Source: Candidatus Bathyarchaeia archaeon
GTDB taxonomy: Archaea > Thermoproteota > Bathyarchaeia > Bathyarchaeales > Bathycorpusculaceae
Direction: 5' to 3'
Length of the DNA stretch: 64,000 nucleotides
NCBI GenBank assembly: GCA_038880555.1
Contig: JAVZRN010000003.1
Location: 1 to 64,000 of the forward strand
Part shown: piece after piece, positions 8,724 to 17,239 of the stretch
Layout of the letters: each line of letters begins with the position of its first letter
Position numbering within the stretch: the first letter of the stretch is position 1
The notes under the pieces: model-generated
The model's database searches: none
Seen by the model: only the letters and a program-made list of their open reading frames with translations
What the model was told of the DNA's origin: nothing
Made by a program: the position numbers and the translations under genes

Positions 8724-8778
8724 GTCAAGCATCAATTAAATTCGCTAAGACCTTAATATTTTTGTAAACAGCGCAAAC

Positions 8779-10602
8779 CTAACAAGTTTGCTTTGCTCGC
8801 CAATCAACCCACTTCTCGAGCGAAAAGCTTTCAGTTACATCTTGTACATCGTAAGTTTTAGGAACACTAACTATGCCTTGATTTATTCTAAACATATTGT
8901 CCTCACCAGTTCGCCATATTTTCCACTGTTTCATATCACGTGTTATGTAAACAAAATAATCTAGCTCCTTTAGGTCTAACTCCTTGATATGATTAAGAGT
9001 AAATGCGTTGCTTGCCCAAAATCCTACCCCTATCTTTGTCACCGTATTGACGGATACTGGCGCGAAAATTTTCTTGAAGTCGTTAAGACCTTGAATGTAT
9101 TCTTGTTCTGTCTTAAACAATGATAACTTATCTATTCTCTCTTGGACATCACGTCGAGCATACTCACCTGTGTTTTCCACAAGATTTGTTACTTTTCCAG
9201 GCAAAAATGAAATTATATCAATGTATATTCTTGGTTGGCGGCGTCCTGTTTTTGGCTGAACAAGAATTCTTCGGTCTCCTTGGGCTCCTGGATAACTCAC
9301 TGCAATTATTTTGTATCCGTTAGGCTTAAGTATGTTATGAATCACTATGTAAGTTACATCGTCTTCATCAAGCTTCTTTCTTTCTGTGATCGGTGTTACT
9401 TCAGGGTGATCTTCATAAGCATGAAGCTCATGATATGGCTCCCATTTAAATATAACTTTCCTTTGACCAGTATCGTCTTCAATGACGAAAAGTTTTGAAA
9501 AAATAAATATTGTTTTTAACGGCTTGCTCAAGCTATGTAAATTCTTTTTAATAAATTCTGTAAGGTCAATTACAACGTTATCTGCGTCATAATTTTCATA
9601 TGCAGCTACAACGTCCATAAATTCTTCATTTGCATACAGACCTGATCCAAGAGCGAAGCAATACAAGAAGTCATATACGCTAACAAGACCTTCATTAACA
9701 AGCTGCCTTATTTCATCCTCCTTTGGTATGTCCTTATACCATGCATCAGTAAAACGGCTAAACACCATCTTAGATATAACATTCGACGTCAAAGTTCCAT
9801 AATAAGCTAACATTCCTCTTTCGGGATCCATCGCATGTCCAAATCTATTTAGTTTAACCTCTAATGCCTCTGAGTTTAATATAGGGTCTCTCTTAATGTA
9901 ACGCGTTCTGGAAGTGTTTAGTTTAGATACATCTATTTGGGGGCTATTTCTAAGTTTACTTAACCACTTCTTAAAAAAGTCGATTCGTTGCAGCACATTA
10001 CAGACATTATCAATCCATTCCTTTGAATATCCATTATTTGTAATTTCCCTAATTATTGCTGAAAGCAAAACTTCAAATTCAGGTATTGGTTCAGGACATG
10101 AACAGTATTCCTGATCTGTTATTGCCATTCCTTTCTCGTCACATTTCCATTCAAAGTGGAAATAGGGTTTACGATATTTCAAGTAAATTAATCGGAATGG
10201 TTGTGTATAATCAAATTCAATGTTCCCTCCATGTTCATAAGGGGACATTTTTTCCGTAGGAGATATTTTTGCGTATAGGGCGTTATTCTTTGCTGCTGCA
10301 ATCATTCCATCAAAACGTTGAAGTTCATGATCTTCTGTAAAAACAGCGGTTGAAAATTCTACAAGAATCAGCGGGTATTCTTCATTGCCATCCACTACGC
10401 TTATTAGTATATCGGGCTCTTTCCAAAAGATTATAGGAGCTAACTTTTTGCTATAACTTTTGTAGTTTCCAGTTAACTTAATTAGCTTAATATCGACGTT
10501 TCGAGCTTCTCTCAGCGCCTTCTGTAATATTGGAATGATATAGTGGTAGGCTTGTTCTATAGATTCATAATACACCCTAAATTCCTTAATCATGATCACC
10601 AT
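8779..10602 (-). CDS. Putative type II restriction endonuclease
   Basis: About 607 residues. The N-terminal part holds a PD-(D/E)XK-like core: PDILISVVDG near residue 65, then ILVEFSTAVF about 17 residues on, with Ser where Lys is usual, followed by EDHELQRFDG. The middle and C-terminal parts are not recognised. The gene follows two DNA methyltransferase genes and overlaps the stop of the nearer one (TGATG), so an endonuclease role is mostly from context. GTG 10605 and ATG 10593 are other possible starts. The segment is clearly more AT-rich than its surroundings, a sign of transfer. Confidence 0.6.
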   Translation of the reverse strand: MVIMIKEFRVYYESIEQAYHYIIPILQKALREARNVDIKLIKLTGNYKSYSKKLAPIIFWKEPDILISVVDGNEEYPLILVEFSTAVFTEDHELQRFDGMIAAAKNNALYAKISPTEKMSPYEHGGNIEFDYTQPFRLIYLKYRKPYFHFEWKCDEKGMAITDQEYCSCPEPIPEFEVLLSAIIREITNNGYSKEWIDNVCNVLQRIDFFKKWLSKLRNSPQIDVSKLNTSRTRYIKRDPILNSEALEVKLNRFGHAMDPERGMLAYYGTLTSNVISKMVFSRFTDAWYKDIPKEDEIRQLVNEGLVSVYDFLYCFALGSGLYANEEFMDVVAAYENYDADNVVIDLTEFIKKNLHSLSKPLKTIFIFSKLFVIEDDTGQRKVIFKWEPYHELHAYEDHPEVTPITERKKLDEDDVTYIVIHNILKPNGYKIIAVSYPGAQGDRRILVQPKTGRRQPRIYIDIISFLPGKVTNLVENTGEYARRDVQERIDKLSLFKTEQEYIQGLNDFKKIFAPVSVNTVTKIGVGFWASNAFTLNHIKELDLKELDYFVYITRDMKQWKIWRTGEDNMFRINQGIVSVPKTYDVQDVTESFSLEKWVDWRAKQTC

Positions 10603-11789
10603 CACTTTTCGTTTTTAAGGAGAATAATGTGTTCGTTCTTAGTTTTATTTCTGAATGCTGGATTGAACGTTTTGCTTGCGTAACTGAGATTATAATCAAC
10701 TTTATCAACAACCTTAAAGCCGGATCTGTCGGCTAGTTCAGAAACCACATCATCACCCTTCCATAATTCCTTTCGGATAATTGAATCGCCAATAACTATT
10801 ACAAAAAACTTTTGCGGTTTTAAAATTCGGCGAAAATGTTCAAAACATTGGGTCATGTCTTTTATATATGTATCAATTGGTTCCCTATGACTAGAGTGTC
10901 TAAGTCTGGAACCTATTTCATTAAACTTCGCTTTTTCCCAATCCATGTCCAACCAAAACATTCTAAGTTTATGATAAAGATAATAATCATATGTATTAGG
11001 ATACGGCGGGGACGTTATAATGAAGTCAGCAATATTTTCATCAATAAAATCAAGTTTCCTTGAATCAGCAAGATACACCTTAGCCTCACAATCACTCGCT
11101 TCCCGATTGAAAAGCTTGACCCTATTTACCATATCCAGCACTTTTTCCTTGAAAAGCGAAAAGGGTTGTTTTGGTGAAATCTCCTTTTTGACGGCCGCAT
11201 ATCGTGTTTCGCTATCTTGATTCGAAACTGGAACTATTATACATGAAAATGCTAAAAGAAGAAGGTCCCGTAAATCGGGATTTAAATCATCCTTCACTAA
11301 TGAAGATTTTATGATTGCAAGTTCGTGCAAAACATGTTCTTGAAACCAATGATTTCTTCTGGGGAAGTTTGGAAGTGTATAGTTCAAATCCTCATTTTCC
11401 GCTTTTTCGGTAAAAGAAAGAAGGGTTTTATAATGTTTCCCAATAAATACGTCTATCTTTATTTCTATCGCTTTTAGAAGGTCAGGCACTTTTTTTAAAC
11501 ATTCCTCAGGTATCTTAGTTGTTTTAACTTTTGCCATAAAAACTCCTAAAGGGTGAATATCGACACCTATGCTATTCCTTCCTAGAAGCTTTGCTTCAAC
11601 AAGGGTGGTTCCGCTACCGCAAAAAGGGTCAAATATGCATTCGTTTCTCTGACTAAACAGCCTTATCATCAAATTTGGAATTTGAGGTATAAACTTGGCT
11701 GGAAATGGATGGAAGTTATGAGTTAGATAAGTAGTATCTTGAGCATTCAGTATTACATTTAATATTTCTTCTTTACTCGGAAATTTCAT
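10602..11789 (-). CDS. DNA methyltransferase (TSPPY type)
   Basis: A 395-residue S-adenosylmethionine-dependent DNA methyltransferase. The cofactor motif is DPFCGSGTTLVEAKLLGR near residues 50-70 and the catalytic motif is ITSPPYPNTYDYYLYHKL near residue 265. The Ser-Pro-Pro-Tyr form fits N4-cytosine or N6-adenine methylation. It overlaps the partner methyltransferase gene by 17 bases and the endonuclease by a TGATG junction. Two methyltransferases with one endonuclease is the usual arrangement for an asymmetric recognition site, one enzyme per strand; that is inference here. Confidence 0.85.
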   Translation of the reverse strand: MKFPSKEEILNVILNAQDTTYLTHNFHPFPAKFIPQIPNLMIRLFSQRNECIFDPFCGSGTTLVEAKLLGRNSIGVDIHPLGVFMAKVKTTKIPEECLKKVPDLLKAIEIKIDVFIGKHYKTLLSFTEKAENEDLNYTLPNFPRRNHWFQEHVLHELAIIKSSLVKDDLNPDLRDLLLLAFSCIIVPVSNQDSETRYAAVKKEISPKQPFSLFKEKVLDMVNRVKLFNREASDCEAKVYLADSRKLDFIDENIADFIITSPPYPNTYDYYLYHKLRMFWLDMDWEKAKFNEIGSRLRHSSHREPIDTYIKDMTQCFEHFRRILKPQKFFVIVIGDSIIRKELWKGDDVVSELADRSGFKVVDKVDYNLSYASKTFNPAFRNKTKNEHIILLKNEK

Positions 11790-12648
11790 AAGATTTCCTT
11801 CTATTTTCCGTAAGAGGTTTCCTTAATACTACTAGAAAGGTATGGTTTATGTTTACGTAGAAAACTGATGGATAACCTAACAGAACTAGACTTCGCTGTT
11901 CATTTTGGTCCCAAATTATAAGATCATGATAAAGAAAACCTGCCCTCTCACCGGCATGTGCTATATCAGAGTGAACATCTATAAATGGTCGTCCATTTTG
12001 CGGATCTCTATGGTCTTTGACCACCCAAATGTTATAACCCCCAGGCTTTGTAACTATATACAATTTTTCCATAAGACCTTGAATCTCTTTTATGAAAGCA
12101 TCATATGGGAGATTGCCAAAATCTCTCGGATCATCTCCATAAGGCTTTACTACAGACTTATTATCCAATACAAGCCTTGAAGTTTTGTGGGTCTTTGCTC
12201 TATCTTCAACTGAGCGATGGATAAAGTTTGCATAAGGCGGAGAAGTAAACATCAGTTGCACGCTATTTGGCTCTATCCACTGCAAAAGATCCCTGCAGTC
12301 ACCTTGAATAATCTTCTGCTCTGGGCTTTCAACCAGTGTCTGTTGACTTAGAACCTGCCTCGCAAGTTCTACAAATTTTGGGTATAGTTCTATCCCTATG
12401 CCTCGCCTACCAAGTTTTTTAGCCGCAACTAATGTTGTTCCAACACCAAGGAAAGGATCTAACACTAAGTCGCCTTTTTTAGTATATATCTTTATGACTC
12501 TCTCCGCTAGGGCTACCGAAAAGGTTGCGCCGTGTTCAAGATGATACCATTCCCTAGGAGAGCTAACCTCCCGTGCAGTCCAAACACTTTTGCTTAAGCG
12601 CGTCCATTCTGTTGGCGTGAGTCCATTAAAGCCAACTTTTTCACTCAT
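11773..12648 (-). CDS. DNA methyltransferase (TSPPY type), partner enzyme
   Basis: A 291-residue methyltransferase with cofactor motif DPFLGVGTTLVAAKKLGRRG near residue 75 and catalytic motif MFTSPPYANFIHRS near residue 130. It differs clearly from the neighbouring methyltransferase outside these motifs, so it is not a recent duplicate. It starts one base after the winged-helix gene ends and overlaps the next gene, so all five frames from 13215 to 8779 look like one leftward operon. Confidence 0.85.
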   Translation of the reverse strand: MSEKVGFNGLTPTEWTRLSKSVWTAREVSSPREWYHLEHGATFSVALAERVIKIYTKKGDLVLDPFLGVGTTLVAAKKLGRRGIGIELYPKFVELARQVLSQQTLVESPEQKIIQGDCRDLLQWIEPNSVQLMFTSPPYANFIHRSVEDRAKTHKTSRLVLDNKSVVKPYGDDPRDFGNLPYDAFIKEIQGLMEKLYIVTKPGGYNIWVVKDHRDPQNGRPFIDVHSDIAHAGERAGFLYHDLIIWDQNEQRSLVLLGYPSVFYVNINHTFLVVLRKPLTENRRKSYEISE

Positions 12649-12936
12649 TTATCTCTTCACCTCATTGTTAAAATATATTCTTGCAGGCCCGACTTTCCTT
12701 GAACAAATCTCTCCACTTTCTTCCATAGCTGTTAGAAAACCAGCCATAAATTGGCGGTTAACATCAACTGCCTTCGCAATTTCTTTTATGCTGAGTCCTG
12801 GACTTTCAGATAATATTCTCTTAACTTTCTGAGATAGGAATGAAGATGTGTTAGCATTATTCTTTGCAACCATATAGGTTATCCCTTGTGCTAACACTAT
12901 TGATATCTCATCGCTTATATAAACGTAATCGTGCAC
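12649..12936 (-). CDS. Winged-helix protein of the restriction-modification operon
   Basis: A 95-residue product whose C-terminal two thirds form a winged helix: KVKRILSESPGLSIKEIAKA, then VNRQFMAGFLTAMEESGEIC and a basic wing ending RIYFNNEVKR. This resembles MarR/PadR-like or controller folds. Lying directly before the methyltransferase genes, it may act as the controller that delays endonuclease expression. The start is GTG 12936; an internal ATG 12870 would also leave the domain whole. Confidence 0.55.
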   Translation of the reverse strand: MHDYVYISDEISIVLAQGITYMVAKNNANTSSFLSQKVKRILSESPGLSIKEIAKAVDVNRQFMAGFLTAMEESGEICSRKVGPARIYFNNEVKR

Positions 12937-12939
12937 TTA

Positions 12940-13215
12940 TTATTTTCGTATGGCAAAGATAAGAACACATCGGAAGACATCTCTCGGTTTTTTAACTATG
13001 CTGCCCTTGGACCACCACTCTATTAATCCAATAGCTCCCGTGTTTTCAACTAGTTTTTGTAGAAAATTGGCACGTTCTTCTCTGTTTGAAAATTGTGAAC
13101 TTATTTCTATAAGCTGATAAATTCTATTGTTAACAATCTTAGCGCTTATTACTTTATAATCATATGTCTCATACACACGCTGTTTTTGTTTCACGTAATT
13201 CCCTTTTCTTATCAT
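12940..13215 (-). CDS. Hypothetical protein at the head of the restriction-modification operon
   Basis: A 91-residue frame from ATG 13215, three bases before the winged-helix gene. The sequence is basic and mixed alpha/beta (YDYKVISAKIVNNRIYQLIE) with a conserved-looking GAIGLIEWWSKGSIV segment. No family recognised. Tight spacing with the next four genes is the main evidence that it is real. Confidence 0.5.
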   Translation of the reverse strand: MIRKGNYVKQKQRVYETYDYKVISAKIVNNRIYQLIEISSQFSNREERANFLQKLVENTGAIGLIEWWSKGSIVKKPRDVFRCVLIFAIRK

Positions 13216-13272
13216 TTATTGTAATTTGCTTGCACTCTTTTTTGTTTATTGAACTCATTTTAGTTGATATTT

Positions 13273-13692
13273 TCAATATTCTCCTTTTTCTTTTAGCCAT
13301 TTTTCGTATTGGTCTAGGATTCTGTCTATTTGGTCGTCTATGAAATCTTCTGCGTTGAAGTAAGGCGTGTTCATTTGTTTTACTGCCTTGTTTAGTTTGT
13401 CGTATTTTTGTTTTGGGATTTCTATGTATTCGTATTCTTCTGATTCCCATTTTAGGAAGAAGCGTATGGCTTGGCGTATGAACTCTTCTTTTCTTGTGTA
13501 GCCTTTATGCTTGTTTTTGGTTATGAATTCTTCTACTTCACGGAGTAGCTCTGGCGGGACTATTACTGATTGGGTTAGGAGGGCTTTTATGGCGTCTTGG
13601 TAGGTTTGCATTTTCATTGTTTGGGCTGTTAACTCGCCTAAGAGGGCGGTTAGCTTTTGGTGAACGTCGTCCGATATTTTAAGGGTTTTCAT
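13273..13692 (-). CDS. RHH-type DNA-binding protein
   Basis: A 139-residue protein opening with a ribbon-helix-helix-like strand (MKTLKISDDVHQKLTALLGE), then a second similar unit around residues 47-80 (PPELLREVEEFI, EFIRQAIRFFLKWE). It is probably a transcription factor or antitoxin-like regulator; no toxin partner is seen next to it. It is transcribed away from the RHH operon that begins at 13800, and the 107-bp gap between must hold both promoters. Confidence 0.55.
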   Translation of the reverse strand: MKTLKISDDVHQKLTALLGELTAQTMKMQTYQDAIKALLTQSVIVPPELLREVEEFITKNKHKGYTRKEEFIRQAIRFFLKWESEEYEYIEIPKQKYDKLNKAVKQMNTPYFNAEDFIDDQIDRILDQYEKWLKEKGEY

Positions 13693-13799
13693 CTTCAGTT
13701 TTCCCAGCTTTTGGGTATTACTAGTATGATTAGTGGAATTAGATTTATAAATTCTTCGTTGTATACTAAGTATCCAAAGAACCCTGAGGAGAACATCAC

Positions 13800-13985
13800 A
13801 TGAAGGTGAAAATTGGATTCACCATCGAGCCTGAGCTGCTGAGGAGGATAGACGAACTTCGAGGCATTACAAAGCGGAGCACCTTCATGGAGCTTCTGCT
13901 GAAGCTTGGACTTGAAGCCTACATGCGAGAAAACAACATCAGGCCTTCAGAGAAATGGAAGAGGATGATGCAAAATGGAAGTTGA
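13800..13985 (+). CDS. Ribbon-helix-helix protein 1
   Basis: A 61-residue RHH (MetJ/Arc type) DNA-binding protein: basic beta strand MKVKIGFTIEPELLRRIDEL, then helices through KRSTFMELLLKLGLEAYM. First gene of a seven-gene rightward operon ending at the RHH-like gene at 17133. It overlaps the next RHH gene by 11 bases; the two are clear paralogs and could form heterodimers. Likely autoregulator of the operon. Confidence 0.75.
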   Translation: MKVKIGFTIEPELLRRIDELRGITKRSTFMELLLKLGLEAYMRENNIRPSEKWKRMMQNGS

Positions 13986-14190
13986 GGGAGCCCCTTCTAG
14001 GCGAAAGCCTAAAAGGGTTAAGATGGATGTGACGGTTGACCCGGAGCTCTTCAAGCTAATTGAGGAGCAGCGGGGCAGGGAGAAACGGAGCACGTTTGTT
14101 GAGCACCTCATCAGGCTAGGACTTGATGCCTATAAACGGGAAAGTTTGAATCGCGGCCAGATTGTGCAAAAGGAGGGTTTTCAGAGGTGA
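13975..14190 (+). CDS. Ribbon-helix-helix protein 2
   Basis: 71 residues with a basic N-terminal tail (SRRKPKRVKM) followed by the same RHH core as its upstream neighbour (VTVDPELFKLIEEQRG, KRSTFVEHLIRLGLDAYKRE). The tandem pair points to duplication. It overlaps both neighbours by a few bases, so translation is probably coupled. Confidence 0.75.
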   Translation: MEVEGAPSRRKPKRVKMDVTVDPELFKLIEEQRGREKRSTFVEHLIRLGLDAYKRESLNRGQIVQKEGFQR

Positions 14191-14372
14191 AGCCCGAAAT
14201 GGAGGGCGCTTCTGATTTTCGGGTTCTGGCTATTCACGCCCGAGATTTGGCTTTCAGCCTGAGGGACGCCGTCAGCTATTTGATGGATCACGAGGAGAGG
14301 ATTAAGCGCATTGAGAGGGCGCTTGGATTAACAACAGATTTTCAAAATGAAAAGGCCGATGGTAGGTGTTAG
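14187..14372 (+). CDS. Small helical protein of the RHH/ATPase operon
   Basis: 61 residues from GTG 14187, four bases overlapping the RHH gene before it. Predicted helical throughout (HARDLAFSLRDAVSYLMDHE, then ERIKRIERALGL). No family recognised. Retained because of the coupled arrangement and codon usage like its neighbours. Confidence 0.5.
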   Translation: MKPEMEGASDFRVLAIHARDLAFSLRDAVSYLMDHEERIKRIERALGLTTDFQNEKADGRC

Positions 14373-14380
14373 CGGTGAGG

Positions 14381-14635
14381 ATGCAGCTTATAGCGAAGGT
14401 TGCAGATGCCGACCTTCTCCGCAAAAGTATGCATGAGCTCGGGACTGTTGTTTATCTAACCGATGAAAACGATAACATCGTAAGGGTTGTGTACTTTAGC
14501 AGCTCCCGTATTGTGGAGTATTTTGGTAAGGTTGACGAAGCTCTAGCCAAGTGTATTAAAGCCATTGGCCATAAAGTGAATTCCATTGAAATAGACGAGG
14601 TTCAGGGATTTATTCGCATAGAGCAGCAAGGATGA
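14381..14635 (+). CDS. Hypothetical small alpha/beta protein
   Basis: 84 residues from ATG 14381 (GTG 14366 is an upstream alternative that overlaps the preceding gene). Alternating strands and helices (VVYLTDENDNIVRVVYFSSS, SIEIDEVQGFIRIEQ) suggest a compact fold. No domain recognised. Same strand and operon as the RHH genes and the ATPase. Confidence 0.5.
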   Translation: MQLIAKVADADLLRKSMHELGTVVYLTDENDNIVRVVYFSSSRIVEYFGKVDEALAKCIKAIGHKVNSIEIDEVQGFIRIEQQG

Positions 14636-14708
14636 GCTCCTTCATGCGGATAAAGGTGACTAGTAGTGGGCTGTCATCGGGTTAACCAAGATTATCCGAC
14701 TTTGCGAG

Positions 14709-15056
14709 TTGAGTTTGAAGGAAATTCTGCAGAGACTTCTAGCCTGCTTAGAGCGCAAAGCAATGGAGCCAGCCCAACAACATCGAGGAGCATGTAAGTT
14801 AGTGCCATTTAGGTTTATTTGCAGTAAATGCGGCTCCATTCTATTTGAGGCTGGAGAAGAAATTTTACGTTACCAAACAACTAGGAACGCTTGTAGGCAT
14901 GGCCAAAACACGCCGGCCGTGGAGGTATTCATTGCACGGAAAATTGGCAGATCATGTCCCTTTTGCGGACATAAACTTGCAACTAGGCCATTGAATATTG
15001 AAGTTTATCCCATTAAAAGACAGAGGATGGTCGAGGCAAGATCAAATGGGCGCTGA
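14709..15056 (+). CDS. Zinc-ribbon protein preceding the ATPase
   Basis: 115 residues from a TTG start. Two Cys pairs, FICSKCGSILFEAGEEI and SCPFCGHKL, enclose a 50-residue segment with an additional Cys-His (CRHGQ), a typical zinc-binding layout. The last 11 bases overlap the ATPase start. Possibly a nucleic-acid-binding subunit of the ATPase complex; that is inferred from adjacency. Confidence 0.6.
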   Translation: MSLKEILQRLLACLERKAMEPAQQHRGACKLVPFRFICSKCGSILFEAGEEILRYQTTRNACRHGQNTPAVEVFIARKIGRSCPFCGHKLATRPLNIEVYPIKRQRMVEARSNGR

Positions 15057-16608
15057 GAAGAAGGTCCTTTTGGGCTTTGAGGTTGGCACTGGACAGCCAG
15101 TCTACATGCCAATACATCACCTCGCCGTTTTTGGCATTACCCAGTTGTCAGGGAAGACGACGGCCCTTGAAGCCATAATAACCCGTAGTGGGCTGAGGGC
15201 AGTAGCCTTCATCACAAAGAGGGGTGAAAGTGGCTTCACGAAGTTCAGGTTTATTCCTCCCTTCTACAGGGTTCGGGTGGACTGGCAGTTTGTCGAGGGC
15301 CTAGTTAACGTCGCCTTGGGCGAAAAAGTGAAATACGAGCCTGGAATGCGATGGGCAATTATTAAGGTAAGCCGAGGAGCCAAAAACCTAAGAGAGGTTA
15401 GGAACAAAGCCGAGGAAATGCTTGCTGAAGCCAGAAGGGACTTTCATAGGCAAGTTTTCGAGAAACTTGTAACATACCTGGATGCTGTTGTTCCCGAGCT
15501 TGAGCGTTGGCGATTCTCAAGTAGCCTTGAGTTGGCTGACGGCGTCAACGTAATGGACTTGTGCGCCATGCAGCCCGAAACCCAACAAATAATCATCGCT
15601 AGTACCATTGAATACATTTTTCAGAACATGGACCACGTTATAGTCGTCATACCTGAAGCATGGGAAACGCTGCCCGAACACAAAATGACGCCTGTCAAAT
15701 GGATTGTCGAGCGCTTCATACGGAAAGGCGCAGCCGTCGGAAACTACGTATTCCTAGACAGCCAAGATATAGGCGGAATCTCAAAGGTTCCGTTAAGGCA
15801 ATGTGATAACTGGCTTTTGGGCCGAATGAGAGAGGCCCACGAAGTCGAACGGATTCTGAAACAGCTTTTGGGAAGGAGAGTGCCATACGAAGAGATACAA
15901 ACATTACCTCTCGGACATTTCTACGCCGTTTTTAGAAACGAGGTTAGGAAGGTTTACGTTTTGCCAGCTGGCGTTCCAGAGGAAGTTGGAAGGGACGTCG
16001 CGTTAGGCAAACTCACGCCGGAATACGTCAGAGACAATTTTTTGGCGGCTACTGGAGGCATAGCTGCCAATGACAGTTCATTAGACGAGAAACTGCGATT
16101 TCTCAGAGGAGAGATTGGAAAGCTGCAACATGAAAAAGCGAAGCTTGAAGCAGAACTAAAGGCGCTTGAACCCCTAAAAGCCCTGAAAGAGGCCTTGACT
16201 AGGCTTTTTCAAGAAGCACAATGGCAAGAAGCTCAAATGGCGTCAAATGTGATTGTCCGTCATCATACGCCTTTTTTAACGGTTCGGATAGAACGGAAAC
16301 CCCTCATTTTATCCACTAAGAACACGCTTGGAAGGATTGCTTTGCTCTACGCTGAGGCTTACTTCGACGAGAAAGAGAGAACCATAAGCGAGATTCAAAA
16401 AGAGCTGGTAAGTCGAGGCTGGCCTAAAGATCCAAGGTTAAGCGCCTTCTTGGACGAGCTGTGTTCATGGGGCTATTTGCGGAAAAGGCGGACGGACAGA
16501 TGGTTATACTTTTCAGCAATAAAAAGCGTTGATGCCAAATCAAAAGGCCTACTAAAAGAGGTTGAAGTGGTTGAATGTAACGCCCACGTAGGGGTTAAAA
16601 GGGAGTAA
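15046..16608 (+). CDS. HerA/FtsK-superfamily P-loop ATPase
   Basis: About 520 residues from ATG 15046. The Walker A-like loop is FGITQLSGKTTALEAI near residues 30-45; the Walker B-like strand HVIVVIPEAWETLP lies near residue 205. A coiled coil (residues about 345-390) links to a C-terminal winged-helix-like region. This resembles DNA-pumping or mobilisation ATPases of archaeal plasmids and integrated elements rather than the cellular HerA encoded at 18505. With RHH proteins on both sides it probably forms the DNA-handling core of the island integrated at tRNA-Arg. Confidence 0.7.
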   Translation: MGAEKKVLLGFEVGTGQPVYMPIHHLAVFGITQLSGKTTALEAIITRSGLRAVAFITKRGESGFTKFRFIPPFYRVRVDWQFVEGLVNVALGEKVKYEPGMRWAIIKVSRGAKNLREVRNKAEEMLAEARRDFHRQVFEKLVTYLDAVVPELERWRFSSSLELADGVNVMDLCAMQPETQQIIIASTIEYIFQNMDHVIVVIPEAWETLPEHKMTPVKWIVERFIRKGAAVGNYVFLDSQDIGGISKVPLRQCDNWLLGRMREAHEVERILKQLLGRRVPYEEIQTLPLGHFYAVFRNEVRKVYVLPAGVPEEVGRDVALGKLTPEYVRDNFLAATGGIAANDSSLDEKLRFLRGEIGKLQHEKAKLEAELKALEPLKALKEALTRLFQEAQWQEAQMASNVIVRHHTPFLTVRIERKPLILSTKNTLGRIALLYAEAYFDEKERTISEIQKELVSRGWPKDPRLSAFLDELCSWGYLRKRRTDRWLYFSAIKSVDAKSKGLLKEVEVVECNAHVGVKRE

Positions 16609-17133
16609 ATGAACAGCTTCGACGAAAGCGAGGTTAATGTTAAAGGCCTCCAAACAAAATTACTTAATTACTTACATAATTACATAACAAGTTCACATAA
16701 GAGGGAAGATAGGTATAATCTCACAATCCGCGTCAGCAAGGAAGTTTACGAAACATTTGTTGACGTTTGCCGAAGGCTAAGATTAACTCCTGGAAAAAGT
16801 AGGGGAAACCTTGTGATAGAGGGTTTCATGCAATTTTTTAACGACCTCTTCAAAGCTTCGCCTACATACGTCCAAACAACACTCTTCTACAAACCGCAAA
16901 TCAGCCTTCAACAAAAAGTTGAAGTGAACATAGCGCAAAAAATTGAGCTCAAATTGATCAAAGAAGACTTTAAAAGGGTCTTGGAATCTCTGGAAAAAGG
17001 AAAAGGAAACCGCGAGTTCTACATAGCACGGCTAAGGGAGCTTCTGCCAAAGGCCATTCGCCTATACCAGCGCTCAGCGGACGAAGAGATAAAAAAGCTT
17101 TTTGAAAAAGTGGAGAAAATGGATTTGATTTAA
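16609..17133 (+). CDS. RHH-like DNA-binding protein, end of the ATPase operon
   Basis: 174 residues starting directly after the ATPase stop. The segment YNLTIRVSKEVYETFVDVCR followed by GNLVIEGFMQFFNDLF resembles a ribbon-helix-helix unit; the C-terminus is helical (KEDFKRVLESLEKGKG). It could be a DNA-recognition partner for the ATPase. The following 106 bp hold no gene and separate the island from nurA. Confidence 0.5.
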   Translation: MNSFDESEVNVKGLQTKLLNYLHNYITSSHKREDRYNLTIRVSKEVYETFVDVCRRLRLTPGKSRGNLVIEGFMQFFNDLFKASPTYVQTTLFYKPQISLQQKVEVNIAQKIELKLIKEDFKRVLESLEKGKGNREFYIARLRELLPKAIRLYQRSADEEIKKLFEKVEKMDLI

Positions 17134-17239
17134 ATTCAAAACAGGGTTTAGCAGATTGACTTATTCCGAAATTTTCATAACGATCCTCAAGGAAAATAAA
17201 ATCTCTGAGATGAAATTTTAGTGTAGGGGGATGTGACGA

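Noticed and set aside
13169-13450. 93-residue minus-strand frame between 13169 and 13450
   Set aside because: Overlaps both the 13215 gene and the RHH gene in another frame and encodes a purely Arg/Lys-rich peptide, typical of a shadow.
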